52,446 nucleotides of DNA from Thomasclavelia saccharogumia DSM 17460 (GCF_000686665.1 NZ_JMLH01000016.1:1-52446), one strand, 5' to 3'. Positions 18,113 to 29,146 are shown, counted from the stretch's first letter. Translations and numbers: made by a program. Notes: a model not told the origin generated them from the sequence alone.

Positions 18113-18940
18113 TTAATAAATACCTGATAATATTCTTTCTAAATGTAACGCTAAATACCCAACTTCTGTATCTGGTAATTCTTTTTTTAGCACTTTGGAT
18201 AAAGCATCACACATATTACAAGCTTGTTCATACGCAAAAGGAAATTTATCTTTGGTAAATTCACTTATATCCATTTGAAGTTTTTCATCAGAATTAACTC
18301 TTAAAATCAAAAATTTAATATGATTCATTAATCGTACATATGATATTGACTGAACATCTATTACAATATTCAAATCTTTTTGTAATTTGACAATTCCTTC
18401 ATGGATAACTCGCATTGCTTCCATTGATTCGGCCACTTGATTAGACGAAACTGCTGAATGAATATGCAAAGTTATAAATCCCACTTCATCATCATTAATT
18501 ACTTTAGATGTATACTTTTTAATTACCTCTTTGCCTTCTAATGCCACTTCATATTCATCTGGAAATAACAATCTTATATCGTTAATAAATGGATTTGATG
18601 GCATAATATTTTCTTCCATTCTTTTTATTGCAAAATAAATATGATCTGCTAAAGGTAATAAAATATCGTTATTAACTTTCTCAAACTTTTGAACTGCAAG
18701 CTTTATTATTTCAGAGGCTACTTCTAGAAAAATCGGATCAATATATTCCATTATCTCGTCAGATTTTTTCTTGGCATTAAATCCTTTTTGCATAAGATAC
18801 TTCTTTGCGTTTCTGGGTATCTCAAAATGCTCATTTACTTTTTTTGCAAAACCAATACCTTTATACATTATAATAGCCTCTTCACTTCCATTAGTAGCTA
18901 AAATAGTATTATTATTCAATACCTTTATGACCTTATACAT
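18113..18940 (-). CDS. BglG/GlcT/LicT-type transcriptional antiterminator
   Basis: The product has 275 residues, the standard length. The N-terminal RNA-binding CAT domain (about 1-58; MYKVIKVLNNNTILATN, GIGFAKK) is followed by PRD1 (about 65-170) and PRD2 (about 175-275). His100, His159, His207 and His266 are in the expected places: ADHIYFAI, TLHIHSAV, MNHIKFLI and ALHLERI. HPr and the cognate EII phosphorylate these histidines to set activity. It lies 20 bases after a glucose-type EIICBA, as glcT does with ptsG in Bacillus. Two RAT elements in this window, in front of the mannose PTS operon and of the GH3 gene, are its likely targets. Whether it is a true GlcT or LicT orthologue cannot be decided by eye. 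Confidence 0.92.
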   Translation of the reverse strand: MYKVIKVLNNNTILATNGSEEAIIMYKGIGFAKKVNEHFEIPRNAKKYLMQKGFNAKKKSDEIMEYIDPIFLEVASEIIKLAVQKFEKVNNDILLPLADHIYFAIKRMEENIMPSNPFINDIRLLFPDEYEVALEGKEVIKKYTSKVINDDEVGFITLHIHSAVSSNQVAESMEAMRVIHEGIVKLQKDLNIVIDVQSISYVRLMNHIKFLILRVNSDEKLQMDISEFTKDKFPFAYEQACNMCDALSKVLKKELPDTEVGYLALHLERILSGIY

Positions 18941-18960
18941 ATTTCTCTTCCCTCTCTTAA

Positions 18961-21060
18961 TTAATAACTTATCTTTAAAATAGTAACCCCTCTTTTTATT
19001 TCACCATATTTTTTTTCAATATTATAATTACCTTCCATTTTTGTAATTACCAACAAGATATTTTCGTTCGTTGAATTTGACTTAATATATTCTAAATCTG
19101 CATTCCATAACAAATCCCCCTTTTTTACTCTTTGATTTAATTTAACAAGAACTTCAAATCCAACACCATTTAATTTTACTGTATCTGTTCCAAAATGTAA
19201 AAGTAATTCACATCCATTATCTAATCTTAATCCAATAGCATGTTTGGTTGGGTATACCATTGTTACAACACCATCACAAGGAGCAACGATCAAGCCATGA
19301 GAAGGTTTGATCATTACACCATCACCTAAAAGTTTATGTGAAAAAATTTGATCACAAGAGTCTTCTATCGGCAAAACCTCACCATCTACAATATTGCCCA
19401 ATTCTATACATGACTGATTATACACTATTTCTTGTTGATAATCATCTAATTCAACTGGTACATTTAATAAATACTCGTCTAATTTACTCTTTATTGATGA
19501 GGCTTTAGGTCCATATATTATCTGGATTCCCTTACCTTGTACAACTATCGCTGCAGCACCTGATTGTTTCAACAAACCCTCATTCAATTTTTCACTATCT
19601 ACGATCGTAGCTCGTAATCTAGTAATACAACAATCTATCTCTGCAAAATTATCTCTTCCTCCTAACCCCCTAACAATAAGTTGTGATTGTTTATCAATTT
19701 CAACATTATTTATAGGTTTATTATCACCAATTTTATATTTCTTAAAAATAGATAATTTATCATTGTCATCTCTACCAGGGGTTTTTAAATCATATTTCTT
19801 GATCAAATATTTAAAACTAAAATAATATAATAAAAAATATATAATTCCAATTGGAATTATTAACATCCAATTTGTTTTGCTATTTCCCTGGAGGACACCA
19901 AAAGTAATAAAATCAATTAATCCTCCGGAAAAAGTTAGACCAATCGCAATATCAAACATATGTGCTATCATATAAGCACTTCCTGCTAAAAGCACCTGAA
20001 CTCCAAAAAGTAGAGGAGCTGCAAATAAGAATGAAAATTCTATCGGTTCGGTGATTCCAGTTAAAACACTAGTCAAAGTGGCTGATAATAATAAACTTCC
20101 TATCGCTTTTTTAGATTCCGGCTTTGCACAATGATACATCGCCAATGCAGCTCCTGGTAAACCAAATATCATAAATATAAATTCACCAGTAAAATATTTA
20201 GTTGCTTCACTGCTAAAATGAACAGTATTAGGATCCGCTAACTGCGCAAAGAAAATATTTTGACCACCATGTACTAAAACCCCATCAACTACCATCGATC
20301 CACCTATAGCCGTTTGCCAAAATGGTAGATAAAAAACATGATGTAACCCAAAAGGAACTAAAAGTCGTTTAATAACACCGTATATAAAAGTCCCGAAGTA
20401 TCCAGATGTAGAAACAAACTTTCCTAAAACGTATATAGAGCTTTGAATAAATGGCCATAGATAAAACATAAGGATCCCAACGAACAAAAAAACTATTGTT
20501 GAAATGATGGGAATAAATCGTTCACCTTCAAAAAAAGACAGTACACTAGGAAATTCTATATCATAGAACCTATTATGTAAAAAGCTAACTCCTAACCCAA
20601 CAATAATTCCGCCAAAAACACCCATTTCTAGTGAAAGCATACCGCAAACTGACGTTATTGTCCCATCTAAAACAGTGGAATCAATGATTTGATTATCAAG
20701 AATGATTTCGTTTAATGTCAACATCCCATTTATTGTCGTATGCATTACAAAAAAAGCAATAATTGCAGAAAGAACCGCTACCTCTTTAGCTTTCTTTGCC
20801 ATTCCTAAAGCAACTGCCGCTGCAAATATTAATGGTAAATTATTAAAAATACCACTACCAACTTTAGTTAAAATTATTAAAAAATTATTCAAAAAAGTTC
20901 CTTTTCCTAAAATTGCTTCTAAATGTAATGAAGCAATTGTCGTCTCATTAGTTAATGAACTTCCTATTCCTGAAAATAATCCGGCAATTGGTAATACTGC
21001 AATTGGAAGCATAAAACTACGACCTATTCTTTGCAAAATACTAAATATTCTCGTTTTCAT
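18961..21060 (-). CDS. ptsG: PTS glucose-family EIICBA transporter
   Basis: The first in-frame ATG (21072) overlaps the ribosome binding site. The ATG at 21060 has GGGGGA five bases upstream, so I use it (699 residues). The domain order is C-B-A. EIIC (about 1-400) begins with ILQRIGRSFMLPIAVLPIAG, as in PtsG/NagE/MalX-type proteins. EIIB (about 450-530) has DCCITRLRATI with the phospho-Cys, and EIIA-Glc (about 560-699) has LLLHFGTDTV with the phospho-His. Glucose is the default substrate; N-acetylglucosamine or a glucoside is possible. It forms an operon with the antiterminator gene. Its own leader has no RAT, unlike Bacillus ptsG. Confidence 0.88.
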   Translation of the reverse strand: MKTRIFSILQRIGRSFMLPIAVLPIAGLFSGIGSSLTNETTIASLHLEAILGKGTFLNNFLIILTKVGSGIFNNLPLIFAAAVALGMAKKAKEVAVLSAIIAFFVMHTTINGMLTLNEIILDNQIIDSTVLDGTITSVCGMLSLEMGVFGGIIVGLGVSFLHNRFYDIEFPSVLSFFEGERFIPIISTIVFLFVGILMFYLWPFIQSSIYVLGKFVSTSGYFGTFIYGVIKRLLVPFGLHHVFYLPFWQTAIGGSMVVDGVLVHGGQNIFFAQLADPNTVHFSSEATKYFTGEFIFMIFGLPGAALAMYHCAKPESKKAIGSLLLSATLTSVLTGITEPIEFSFLFAAPLLFGVQVLLAGSAYMIAHMFDIAIGLTFSGGLIDFITFGVLQGNSKTNWMLIIPIGIIYFLLYYFSFKYLIKKYDLKTPGRDDNDKLSIFKKYKIGDNKPINNVEIDKQSQLIVRGLGGRDNFAEIDCCITRLRATIVDSEKLNEGLLKQSGAAAIVVQGKGIQIIYGPKASSIKSKLDEYLLNVPVELDDYQQEIVYNQSCIELGNIVDGEVLPIEDSCDQIFSHKLLGDGVMIKPSHGLIVAPCDGVVTMVYPTKHAIGLRLDNGCELLLHFGTDTVKLNGVGFEVLVKLNQRVKKGDLLWNADLEYIKSNSTNENILLVITKMEGNYNIEKKYGEIKRGVTILKISY

Positions 21061-21120
21061 ACTATCCCCCATTCTAGATATTATTGCTTAAAAAACATCT
21101 TCACAAAGCCATTATAACTA

Positions 21121-21149
21121 TAATAATCACCATATCCTCTTAATGTCAA
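21121..21149 (-). promoter_or_regulatory. Promoter of the ptsG-antiterminator operon
   Basis: The minus strand has TTGACA (21149-21144), a 17-base spacer ending in TGA and TTATTA (21126-21121). The remaining leader of about 55 bases shows no RAT and no terminator. Confidence 0.5.
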
Positions 21150-21189
21150 CCAATTAAAGCCAAATTTTTTAACTTATTTTTATAACTTA

Positions 21190-21240
21190 AAATAAAAATT
21201 GATAGAAAATCATAGTTGATCAGCCATGATCCTATCAATT
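21190..21240 (-). terminator. Terminator after lgt
   Basis: AATTGATAG (21197-21205) pairs with CTATCAATT (21232-21240), with an inner ATCAT/ATGAT stem. On the minus strand a TTTTTATTTT tail follows. It ends the uvrB-cca-uvrA-hprK-lgt transcript 9 bases past the lgt stop. Confidence 0.75.
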
Positions 21241-21248
21241 ATATTTTG

Positions 21249-22049
21249 TCATGCTTTTATTGCTGGTTTTCCATTTCTTTTACAATATACATAACCTGCA
21301 AGACCAACTAATACAAAAACAATAGAGACTAATTGAGCTGTTTTTAATCCCATAAAGTACAAACTATCTGTTCTTAATCCTTCGATAAAGAATCTAAAGA
21401 ATCCATACCAAATAAAGTAACTAAAAAACTGTTCTCCTTGTTTAGTCTGAATTTTTCGTATCAAAAAATAAATAACAAAAAAACCAATTATATTTGCGAT
21501 AGATTCATATAAAAAAGTTGGATGATAATACTGCCCGTTGATATACATACCATTGATAATAAACTCCGGAAGATGTAACGATTTTAAAAAATCTAAACTT
21601 ACAGCACTACCAAATGCTTCCTGGTTAAAAAAATTTCCCCAGCGTCCTAAAGCCTGAGCAATTAATACGCCTGGCATAATTGCATCACCAGCAATTAAAA
21701 ATTCAATTTTATGTCTCTTAAAATACCACCAGCTAAATATCAATCCCGCTAATATCCCCCCTTGAATTGCAAGTCCGCCATGTCTAAACATTATAATTTC
21801 AAGAGGATCATTTGCATATAATTCATTCCACATGAATATTACGTACCAAATTCTTGCTCCAATTATACCAGTAATCATTAAACCATAGAAGTAATCAGAT
21901 AAAATTTCTTTATCAAAACCCATTTTTTTAAAATTGTATTGGCCTATTTTATAAGCAATAAGGGCACCTGCAATAATGCAAACTGCATACCAGGCAATTG
22001 AAAAAGAACCAATTTGAACAAATGTTTTGCCATCAGGAAAAAACGTCAT
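21249..22049 (-). CDS. lgt: Phosphatidylglycerol-prolipoprotein diacylglyceryl transferase
   Basis: The product has 266 residues and about seven membrane helices. The Lgt signature GRWGNFFNQE is at residues 135-144 and RHGGLAIQGG with His90 is also present. It attaches diacylglycerol to the lipobox Cys of prolipoproteins in the membrane; at least four predicted substrates are in this window (30976, 46342, 46977 and 47958). It starts 3 bases after hprK with AAGGAG. The hprK-lgt order is common in Firmicutes. Confidence 0.97.
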   Translation of the reverse strand: MTFFPDGKTFVQIGSFSIAWYAVCIIAGALIAYKIGQYNFKKMGFDKEILSDYFYGLMITGIIGARIWYVIFMWNELYANDPLEIIMFRHGGLAIQGGILAGLIFSWWYFKRHKIEFLIAGDAIMPGVLIAQALGRWGNFFNQEAFGSAVSLDFLKSLHLPEFIINGMYINGQYYHPTFLYESIANIIGFFVIYFLIRKIQTKQGEQFFSYFIWYGFFRFFIEGLRTDSLYFMGLKTAQLVSIVFVLVGLAGYVYCKRNGKPAIKA

Positions 22050-22052
22050 ATT

Positions 22053-22988
22053 TTACTCCTTATTCTTATTAATATTTTTTAAAATCCGATCAACAAATTC
22101 TTTACTAGAATCTACGCCGTATTCGCGTAAGCGCATGTTCATTACAGCAGCTTCAATAATTACTGACATACTACGTCCACTTGATACTGGAACAACAATT
22201 TTAGGAATCTTTACCCCTAAAATTTCTTCTGTTGAGTCATTTTCTTCAACACCCACTCGAGTATATTCACGAGATGGAACCCAACGGTCTAACTGGATTA
22301 TTAAATCAACAGTATCTTTATCTAAAATCGAGCTAATTCCAAACATCTTCGAAACATCAATAACTCCAATACCACGAATCTCTAATAAATTAGCTAATAC
22401 TTCTGGGGCTTTACCTACAATATTTTGTCCTAAATGATATAATTCAACAGCATCATCTGCCACTAATAAATGTCCTCTTTTAAGTAATTCTAAAGCAATT
22501 TCTGATTTTCCAATACCACTATCACCTTTAATAATAACTCCTTTTCCATAAATGTTTAAAAACACTCCATGTATCAAAGTTTCGGGAGCTAAAGCTTCGT
22601 CAAGTTTGTTAGTTAATTCAATTGATACTCTTCCAGTCGCTGCTTCAGTTACAAATATTGGAAAATCTTTTTGTTTTGCAATATCTATTAAGATAGGTGG
22701 GCATTCATTTCCTTTAGCAATAATAATGCAAGGAACCTCTTCATTAATTAAAAAAGGAAAAATTTCACGCTGTCTTTCTTCAGACATTTCATTAATAAAA
22801 GCTGATTCTTTATCACCGAAAATAATTATTCTCCGAAAATCACTATGCTTAAAAAAACCAGCTAATTCAAATCCTGGTCGATTTATTTCAGCAACATAGA
22901 TCGGTCTTTCTAAAGCTTTTTCATTACCAGTAACTTGAACATAATGCTCCTTATTTAATATTTCACCAACTGTAATTGATTTTGGCAT
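22053..22988 (-). CDS. hprK: HPr kinase/phosphorylase
   Basis: The product has 311 residues, the usual length. It shows His140 in LIHG, the P-loop GDSGIGKSE (155-163), VADDAV (about 176-181) and the HprK signature LLEIRGIGVIDV (201-212). It phosphorylates HPr on the regulatory Ser when fructose-1,6-bisphosphate and ATP are high, and removes the phosphate when phosphate is high. HPr(Ser-P) is the corepressor for CcpA at cre sites, two of which are visible in the window at 3197 and 46265. It lies 13 bases after uvrA. Confidence 0.97.
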   Translation of the reverse strand: MPKSITVGEILNKEHYVQVTGNEKALERPIYVAEINRPGFELAGFFKHSDFRRIIIFGDKESAFINEMSEERQREIFPFLINEEVPCIIIAKGNECPPILIDIAKQKDFPIFVTEAATGRVSIELTNKLDEALAPETLIHGVFLNIYGKGVIIKGDSGIGKSEIALELLKRGHLLVADDAVELYHLGQNIVGKAPEVLANLLEIRGIGVIDVSKMFGISSILDKDTVDLIIQLDRWVPSREYTRVGVEENDSTEEILGVKIPKIVVPVSSGRSMSVIIEAAVMNMRLREYGVDSSKEFVDRILKNINKNKE

Positions 22989-23001
22989 TCTTACATCCTC
23001 C

Positions 23002-25824
23002 CTACAACATTCTCTTTAAAAAACTTCCAGTATAACTCTCTTCACATTTAGCAACTTTTTCTGGTGTGCCCGCTACTACAACTGTTCCACCACCATCGCC
23101 GCCTTCAGGTCCTAAATCAACAATATAATCAGCTACTTTAATAACATCCAAATTATGCTCGATTATAATAACTGAATCTCCTTGATCAACAATTCTCTGT
23201 AATACATCGATCAATCTTGAAACATCGTTGCTATGTAATCCTGTTGTTGGTTCATCAAGAATATATACCGTTTTGCCCGTCGCTTTTTTTTGTAATTCGC
23301 TCGCCAATTTAACTCTTTGAGCTTCCCCGCCAGATAAAGTAGTAGCACTTTGTCCTAATTTAATATATCCTAAACCAACATCTTGTAAAGTCTGTAATTT
23401 AGCTTTTATCTTAGGCAGATTTCCAAAAAATTCTACGGCATCTTCGATCGTCATTTCTAAAACATCATAAATATTTTTCCCTTTATAAGTTACTTGTAAA
23501 GTTTCTTCATTATATCTTTTTCCTCCGCATTGTTCACATGGGACATATACATCAGGTAAAAAATGCATTGAGATACGTTTTAAACCATCACCTTGACAAG
23601 CTTCACAACGTCCTCCTTTGACATTGAAACTGAAACGTCCTTTATCATAGCCGCGCATTTTAGCTTCATTTGTTTGTGCAAACAAATCTCGAATATCATC
23701 AAAGACTCCTGTATAAGTAACTGGATTAGAACGTGGCGTTCTTCCAATTGGATCTTGGCTTACTTCGATAACTTTATCAATATTTTCTAAACCTAAAATT
23801 GCTTTATGTTTACCTGGTTTTTCTTTAGCGTGATATATTTTTGCACGCATTGCTTTACCCATGATTTCGTTAACTAAAGTACTCTTACCACTACCAGAAA
23901 CACCTGTTACTACAGACATACAGCCAAGAGGAAATTTAACATTGATATTTTTTAAATTATTTTCTTGGGCCCCTTTGATTTGAATAAAGTTACCATTGCC
24001 TTTACGCCGTTTTTTAGGAACATCTATTTTCAAGCGTCCTGATAAGTATTGTCCTGTAATTGACGTCTTACAATTCATTACTTCTTCAGGGGTTCCAGCC
24101 ACAATGACCTGTCCCCCATGAACGCCAGCACCTGGTCCAATATCAACGATAAAATCACTTGCGCGCATTGTATCTTCATCATGTTCAACAACTAAAACAC
24201 TATTACCTAGATCACGAATATTTTGTAAGGTCGCAATCAATTTATCATTATCACGTTGATGTAATCCAATTGAAGGTTCATCTAATACATATAATACTCC
24301 GGTCAATCTTGAACCAATTTGCGTTGCCAGTCTGATTCGTTGTGCTTCGCCACCAGAAAGACCACCCGCCTTTCTTGACAAAGTTAAATAACCTAGTCCC
24401 ACATCATTTAAAAAACCTAAACGATCCTTTATTTCTTTTAGGACTAAATGAGCAATTTTTTCTTCATATTCACTAAGTTTAAGTTCATCAACAAATTGTA
24501 ATGCTTTTTTTATCGACATATCAGTAAATTCACTAATATTCAAACCGCCAACGCGAACACTTAATACCTGATCATTTAATCTTCTTCCTTTACAAGTAGG
24601 ACATGTATGTTCAGCCATAAATGAAGCATACCACTCTTTTGACCAAGATGAAGTAGTTTCTTCAAATCTTCTTTTTATTAAAGTTTTTACACCCTCAATA
24701 GGTTTAGTTGTTTTTGATACATTACCACTACTAGAAACAATTTGATATGAGATTGGTTTATCTGAACCATCTAAAATAATCTTTAATTCTTTTTTAGTGA
24801 AGTCTTTTAATGGCTTATCTAAATCAATCTTATATGTTTTACACAAAACTAAAAATCTTTGCCATTCAACCCTATCAGTTCCTACTGAAGTTTTAAAATA
24901 ACGCAATCCCCCTTGATTAATACTCAAATTCCAATCAGGAATCAACAAATCATCATCTACTTCATTTTTGATCCCTAATCCTCGACAATCAGGACAAGCA
25001 CCTAATGGATTATTAAATGAAAATAATCGTGGTTCTAATTTTGGAACACTAAAACCACAAATTGGACATGCTAGATGTTCCGAAAACAGTGCTTCACTGC
25101 CATCACTTAAATTAGAAACAATTACTTCACCACCAGTAAGTTTTAACCCAACTTCTAATGAATCAATCAAACGACTACGAAAACCTTCTTTTTTTACAAT
25201 TCGATCAATTACTACATCAATATTATGCTTCTTATTCTTATCTAAATCAATATCTTCATCTAACAGTTTAACTTCACCATCAACCTGAACTCTAATATAC
25301 CCATCTTTCAATAAATCTTCAAATAAATCCTTAAATGTACCCTTTTGATTTTTTACCAATCGAGCTAATACTTGCAATTTACTGCCATCAGGATATTTAT
25401 CAATAGTATCTGCCATTTGTTTAATCGTTTGCGATTCAATTATAGTACCATGCTGAGGGCAATAAGCTTTACCAATTCGAGCATACAACAATCTCAAATA
25501 ATCAAATATCTCCGTAACAGTTCCAACTGTAGAACGGGGATTATTTGAAGTCGTTTTTTGATCAATAGCAATAGCTGGTGATAATCCTTCAATACTATCG
25601 ACATCTGGTTTTTCCATATTTCCTAAAAATTGTCTCGCATATGCACTTAATGATTCTACATAACGTCGCTGTCCCTCTGCATAAATAGTATCAAATGCCA
25701 AAGAAGTTTTACCCGAACCTGATAACCCTGTCATAATAACTAATTTATTTTTCGGTATTTCAATATTAATATTTTTTAAATTATTTTCTCTGGCGCCTTT
25801 AATAACTAATTTATCGTTTTCCAT
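23002..25824 (-). CDS. uvrA: Excinuclease ABC subunit A
   Basis: The product has 940 residues, the full UvrA length. Two ABC ATPase modules are visible, with Walker A GLSGSGKTS near the N-terminus and GVSGSGKST in the second half, and LSGGEAQR signatures in both. Two zinc-finger regions with CPICG...CPDCRG and CEAC...CEQCGG are also present. It recognises DNA lesions and loads UvrB in nucleotide excision repair. It lies 3 bases after cca and is cotranscribed with uvrB. Confidence 0.98.
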   Translation of the reverse strand: MENDKLVIKGARENNLKNINIEIPKNKLVIMTGLSGSGKTSLAFDTIYAEGQRRYVESLSAYARQFLGNMEKPDVDSIEGLSPAIAIDQKTTSNNPRSTVGTVTEIFDYLRLLYARIGKAYCPQHGTIIESQTIKQMADTIDKYPDGSKLQVLARLVKNQKGTFKDLFEDLLKDGYIRVQVDGEVKLLDEDIDLDKNKKHNIDVVIDRIVKKEGFRSRLIDSLEVGLKLTGGEVIVSNLSDGSEALFSEHLACPICGFSVPKLEPRLFSFNNPLGACPDCRGLGIKNEVDDDLLIPDWNLSINQGGLRYFKTSVGTDRVEWQRFLVLCKTYKIDLDKPLKDFTKKELKIILDGSDKPISYQIVSSSGNVSKTTKPIEGVKTLIKRRFEETTSSWSKEWYASFMAEHTCPTCKGRRLNDQVLSVRVGGLNISEFTDMSIKKALQFVDELKLSEYEEKIAHLVLKEIKDRLGFLNDVGLGYLTLSRKAGGLSGGEAQRIRLATQIGSRLTGVLYVLDEPSIGLHQRDNDKLIATLQNIRDLGNSVLVVEHDEDTMRASDFIVDIGPGAGVHGGQVIVAGTPEEVMNCKTSITGQYLSGRLKIDVPKKRRKGNGNFIQIKGAQENNLKNINVKFPLGCMSVVTGVSGSGKSTLVNEIMGKAMRAKIYHAKEKPGKHKAILGLENIDKVIEVSQDPIGRTPRSNPVTYTGVFDDIRDLFAQTNEAKMRGYDKGRFSFNVKGGRCEACQGDGLKRISMHFLPDVYVPCEQCGGKRYNEETLQVTYKGKNIYDVLEMTIEDAVEFFGNLPKIKAKLQTLQDVGLGYIKLGQSATTLSGGEAQRVKLASELQKKATGKTVYILDEPTTGLHSNDVSRLIDVLQRIVDQGDSVIIIEHNLDVIKVADYIVDLGPEGGDGGGTVVVAGTPEKVAKCEESYTGSFLKRML

Positions 25825-25827
25825 AAT

Positions 25828-27183
25828 CTACCTACCTTTTATCATCCTTAATATTGCTGGTTTATCATGACCTCTTAACTGAAGATCATATGCCCAATCT
25901 AACAGTTCACGATATTTCGATGACTCTTTGATTCCTAAGCTTTTTAAATCATTTCCATTAACTAATGGTTTTTTTGCTGTCGTTCCTAATCGAGCCATTT
26001 TTTCTTTCATTACACGATCAAAATTATTAATACTTTCATGTTCATCTTTGTATCTACCTAGTTTATCACATTTTGTTATTAAAATTAAGTCTTCTATTCT
26101 AATAATTCCGTCAATTTCTTTTAAAATTTTTAAATAACTATAATCTTTAGCACCATTTCTAACGATATTCATTAAATGCATATGATAATAAATAATCGTT
26201 TTAATATAACGTTGTAGTTTTTTATCAGGAATGAATGCTTTTAATTGCTCATTAAAAACTTTTACTCCAGCCTCATTATGTTTTGGGGCATGACCTTCTT
26301 TTGTGGTGACAAGAGGCTTGCCAATATCATGGAGTAAAGCTCCCCACATAAAACCTAACGGATTACCTGTCTTTTGACAGCACAGCGCAGCTAAATCTGT
26401 TACTAATAAAGTATGACGCCATACATCTCCTTCAGGGTGATAATCTAAACGCTGCATTGTTCTTGATAATACATCTAAACATGGAAATAGCGCATTTATT
26501 TCTTTTAGAAAAGATAATCCAATTGATGGATGATTACTCAAAAGTAATTTGTTGTATTCTTGAAATACTCTTTCATTGCTTAAATTCTCTAGTAATCCTT
26601 TTTTTACCATTTCTTTACATATTTTTTTAGTTTCTGGCTCAATATAAAAGTCAAACCGAGATGCAAACTGAGCTATCCTTAAGACCCGAAGGGGATCTTC
26701 AGGAAAGGTTTTTCGATCTACCATTTTCAAAGTTCTTCGTTTTAAATCATCAAGACCATGATAAAAATCATAAATTTTACCTGTTTTCACTTCATACATT
26801 AACGCATTGATCGTCAAATCACGTCTTGAAGAAGCTGCTTTAAAATCTAAATCTTTATCGACTTCAACTTTGAAATCTTGATGATATTTGCCTACTTTTT
26901 TTTCTGTTCTAGGAAGTGCAAAATCATAATTTGTCAAACAATCTAATTTTAAAATTCCAAATGACTTACCGACACAATTTACTTCACCATATTTATTCAA
27001 AATATTTTCTAACTGTTCAATCGTCAAACCATATATTTCAACATCAACGTCATGATAATCAACTTTTCCATAAAGCAGCATATCACGAACTATTCCTCCG
27101 ACAAGAAAAGCACGACCATTTAAGCTTTCAATATCCTTAAAAATTTCATTTACGGGATAATCAAATTGAAATTTATTTTTCAC
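25828..27183 (-). CDS. cca: CCA-adding tRNA nucleotidyltransferase with HD domain
   Basis: The product has 451 residues. The nucleotidyltransferase head has [12 protein letters not shown], the catalytic HDVDVE and [14 protein letters not shown] neck/body domain has [15 protein letters not shown], and a C-terminal HD domain has ALLHDIGKP. This is the class II CCA/poly(A) polymerase family; the HD-containing subgroup is usually annotated as CCA-adding or related nucleotidyltransferase. The start is GTG with GGAG seven bases upstream, both inside the end of uvrB, giving an 11-base overlap and likely translational coupling. It sits between uvrB and uvrA, which are normally adjacent. Confidence 0.9.
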   Translation of the reverse strand: MKNKFQFDYPVNEIFKDIESLNGRAFLVGGIVRDMLLYGKVDYHDVDVEIYGLTIEQLENILNKYGEVNCVGKSFGILKLDCLTNYDFALPRTEKKVGKYHQDFKVEVDKDLDFKAASSRRDLTINALMYEVKTGKIYDFYHGLDDLKRRTLKMVDRKTFPEDPLRVLRIAQFASRFDFYIEPETKKICKEMVKKGLLENLSNERVFQEYNKLLLSNHPSIGLSFLKEINALFPCLDVLSRTMQRLDYHPEGDVWRHTLLVTDLAALCCQKTGNPLGFMWGALLHDIGKPLVTTKEGHAPKHNEAGVKVFNEQLKAFIPDKKLQRYIKTIIYYHMHLMNIVRNGAKDYSYLKILKEIDGIIRIEDLILITKCDKLGRYKDEHESINNFDRVMKEKMARLGTTAKKPLVNGNDLKSLGIKESSKYRELLDWAYDLQLRGHDKPAILRMIKGR

Positions 27184-29146
27184 CCTGCAACTCCAATATG
27201 ATATCTCTTAATTCCATGGCTCTTTCAAAGTCTAATACTTTTGCAGCATCTTTCATCTGTTTTTCTAGTTCATGAATCATTGCCTGTTTATCTTTCTTAT
27301 TTGCTTTACGGCCTTTTTTTACAAGGCTTGCAGCATCATCGATAACTTCTTGACCACGGATCGCATCACGAATTTCTTTATGGATCGTTGTAGGAATAAT
27401 ATTGTGTTCTTTATTATAAGCATCTTGAATTTTACGACGTCGATTGGTTTCTTCAATTGCATATGCCATCGATTCGGTAATTTTATCACCATACATGATT
27501 ACTTCACCATTACTATTACGAGCAGCTCGACCAATAGTTTGAATCAATGAACGGTTACTTCTTAAAAAGCCTTCTTTATCAGCATCAAGAATACAGACCA
27601 AACTTACTTCCGGTAAGTCAAGCCCTTCTCTAAGTAAATTGATTCCTACTAGAACATCATATTTGCCTAATCGTAAATCTCTTAAAATTTCTGTTCTCTC
27701 TAATGTTTTAGTATCACTATGTAAATAAGCAACCTTAATTCCTAGTTCTTTTAAATAAACACTAAGATCTTCAGCCATTCTTTTTGTCAATGTTGTAATT
27801 AGTACACGTTCATTTTTATTTTGACGAATTTTGATTTCATTGATAATGTCATCAATTTGATCTTTAGTAGGCCGAACTTCTATTTTTGGATCAAGTAACC
27901 CTGTTGGTCGAATAATCTGCTGAACGACCTGATTATTTACATGTTCTAACTCATAATCACCAGGTGTTGCAGAAACATAAATTACTTGATTAATTATTTT
28001 TTCAAATTCTTCAAACCTTAACGGACGGTTATCTAAAGCGCTAGGTAATCTGAACCCATACTCAACAAGAGTTTCTTTACGCGAACGATCACCGTTATAC
28101 ATTCCTCTTACTTGAGGTAACATAACATGACTTTCATCAACGATCATTAAAAAATCTTTAGGAAAATAATCAATTAAAGTATATGGTCTTTGTCCAGCTT
28201 TACGGCCATCAATATGGCGAGAATAATTTTCGATTCCTGGACACATACCTACCTCTTTTAACATTTCAACATCATGTCGTGTTCTTTGTTCTAAACGTTC
28301 TAATTCTAATAACTTAGTTTCAGCTTTAAATTCTTCTAATCGTTTTTCTAATTCAGCACTAATAGTATCACAAGCTCTTAAGATTTGTTCCTTTTTAGTA
28401 ACATAACCATAAGCAGGATAAATCGTATATGTATTATAAGAAGCTAAAACATGTCCGGTTAAAGGATCAACCTCGGTTATTCTTTCCACAGTATCGCCAA
28501 ATAATTCTATTCTAATTAAATAATTTTCACTATGACCTGGAACAATTTCAATCACATCACCACGAACCCTAAAAGTACCTTTAGTTTGTTCAATATCATT
28601 ACGCTGATACTGACGATCAACTAAATATGTTAATAGTTCTTTACGATCAATATCCTGATCAACACGTAAAGCAAAAATCATTTCTTTATATTGTTCGGGA
28701 TTACCAAGACCATATATTGAAGCTACTGATGCTACTACAATAACATCTTCCCGTTCAATTAATGAATTCATCGCAGCGCTTCTAAGCATTTCAATTTCAT
28801 AGTTAGTTTTAGCATTTTTGTCAATATATAAATCTCTTCCTGGAATATAAGCTTCAGGTTGATAAAAATCGAAGTTGGAAATAAAATATTCAACTCTATT
28901 TTCTGGAAAAAATTCTTTTAATTCGGAATACAATTGTCCTGCCAATGTTTTATTGTGAGCTAAAACAAGTGTCGGTTTATTAACTGCAGCAATAACATTA
29001 GAAACAGTAAAAGTTTTTCCTGTTCCTGTTCCTCCTAATAAAACCTGTTCTTTTTTCCCTGCCTTTACACCAGCTACTAATTGTTCAATTGCTTCTATCT
29101 GATCTCCCATGGGTTTAAAGGGAGAAACTAATTTAAATTGATGCAT
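27173..29146 (-). CDS. uvrB: Excinuclease ABC subunit B
   Basis: The product has 657 residues, typical for UvrB. It starts [16 protein letters not shown] after AGGAGG. The Walker A motif is [10 protein letters not shown], helicase motifs include [10 protein letters not shown] and [12 protein letters not shown], and a C-terminal UVR domain ([20 protein letters not shown]) that contacts UvrC ends the protein. It is the damage-verifying helicase-like subunit. It is the first gene of the uvrB-cca-uvrA-hprK-lgt cluster. Confidence 0.98.
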   Translation of the reverse strand: MHQFKLVSPFKPMGDQIEAIEQLVAGVKAGKKEQVLLGGTGTGKTFTVSNVIAAVNKPTLVLAHNKTLAGQLYSELKEFFPENRVEYFISNFDFYQPEAYIPGRDLYIDKNAKTNYEIEMLRSAAMNSLIEREDVIVVASVASIYGLGNPEQYKEMIFALRVDQDIDRKELLTYLVDRQYQRNDIEQTKGTFRVRGDVIEIVPGHSENYLIRIELFGDTVERITEVDPLTGHVLASYNTYTIYPAYGYVTKKEQILRACDTISAELEKRLEEFKAETKLLELERLEQRTRHDVEMLKEVGMCPGIENYSRHIDGRKAGQRPYTLIDYFPKDFLMIVDESHVMLPQVRGMYNGDRSRKETLVEYGFRLPSALDNRPLRFEEFEKIINQVIYVSATPGDYELEHVNNQVVQQIIRPTGLLDPKIEVRPTKDQIDDIINEIKIRQNKNERVLITTLTKRMAEDLSVYLKELGIKVAYLHSDTKTLERTEILRDLRLGKYDVLVGINLLREGLDLPEVSLVCILDADKEGFLRSNRSLIQTIGRAARNSNGEVIMYGDKITESMAYAIEETNRRRKIQDAYNKEHNIIPTTIHKEIRDAIRGQEVIDDAASLVKKGRKANKKDKQAMIHELEKQMKDAAKVLDFERAMELRDIILELQGEK

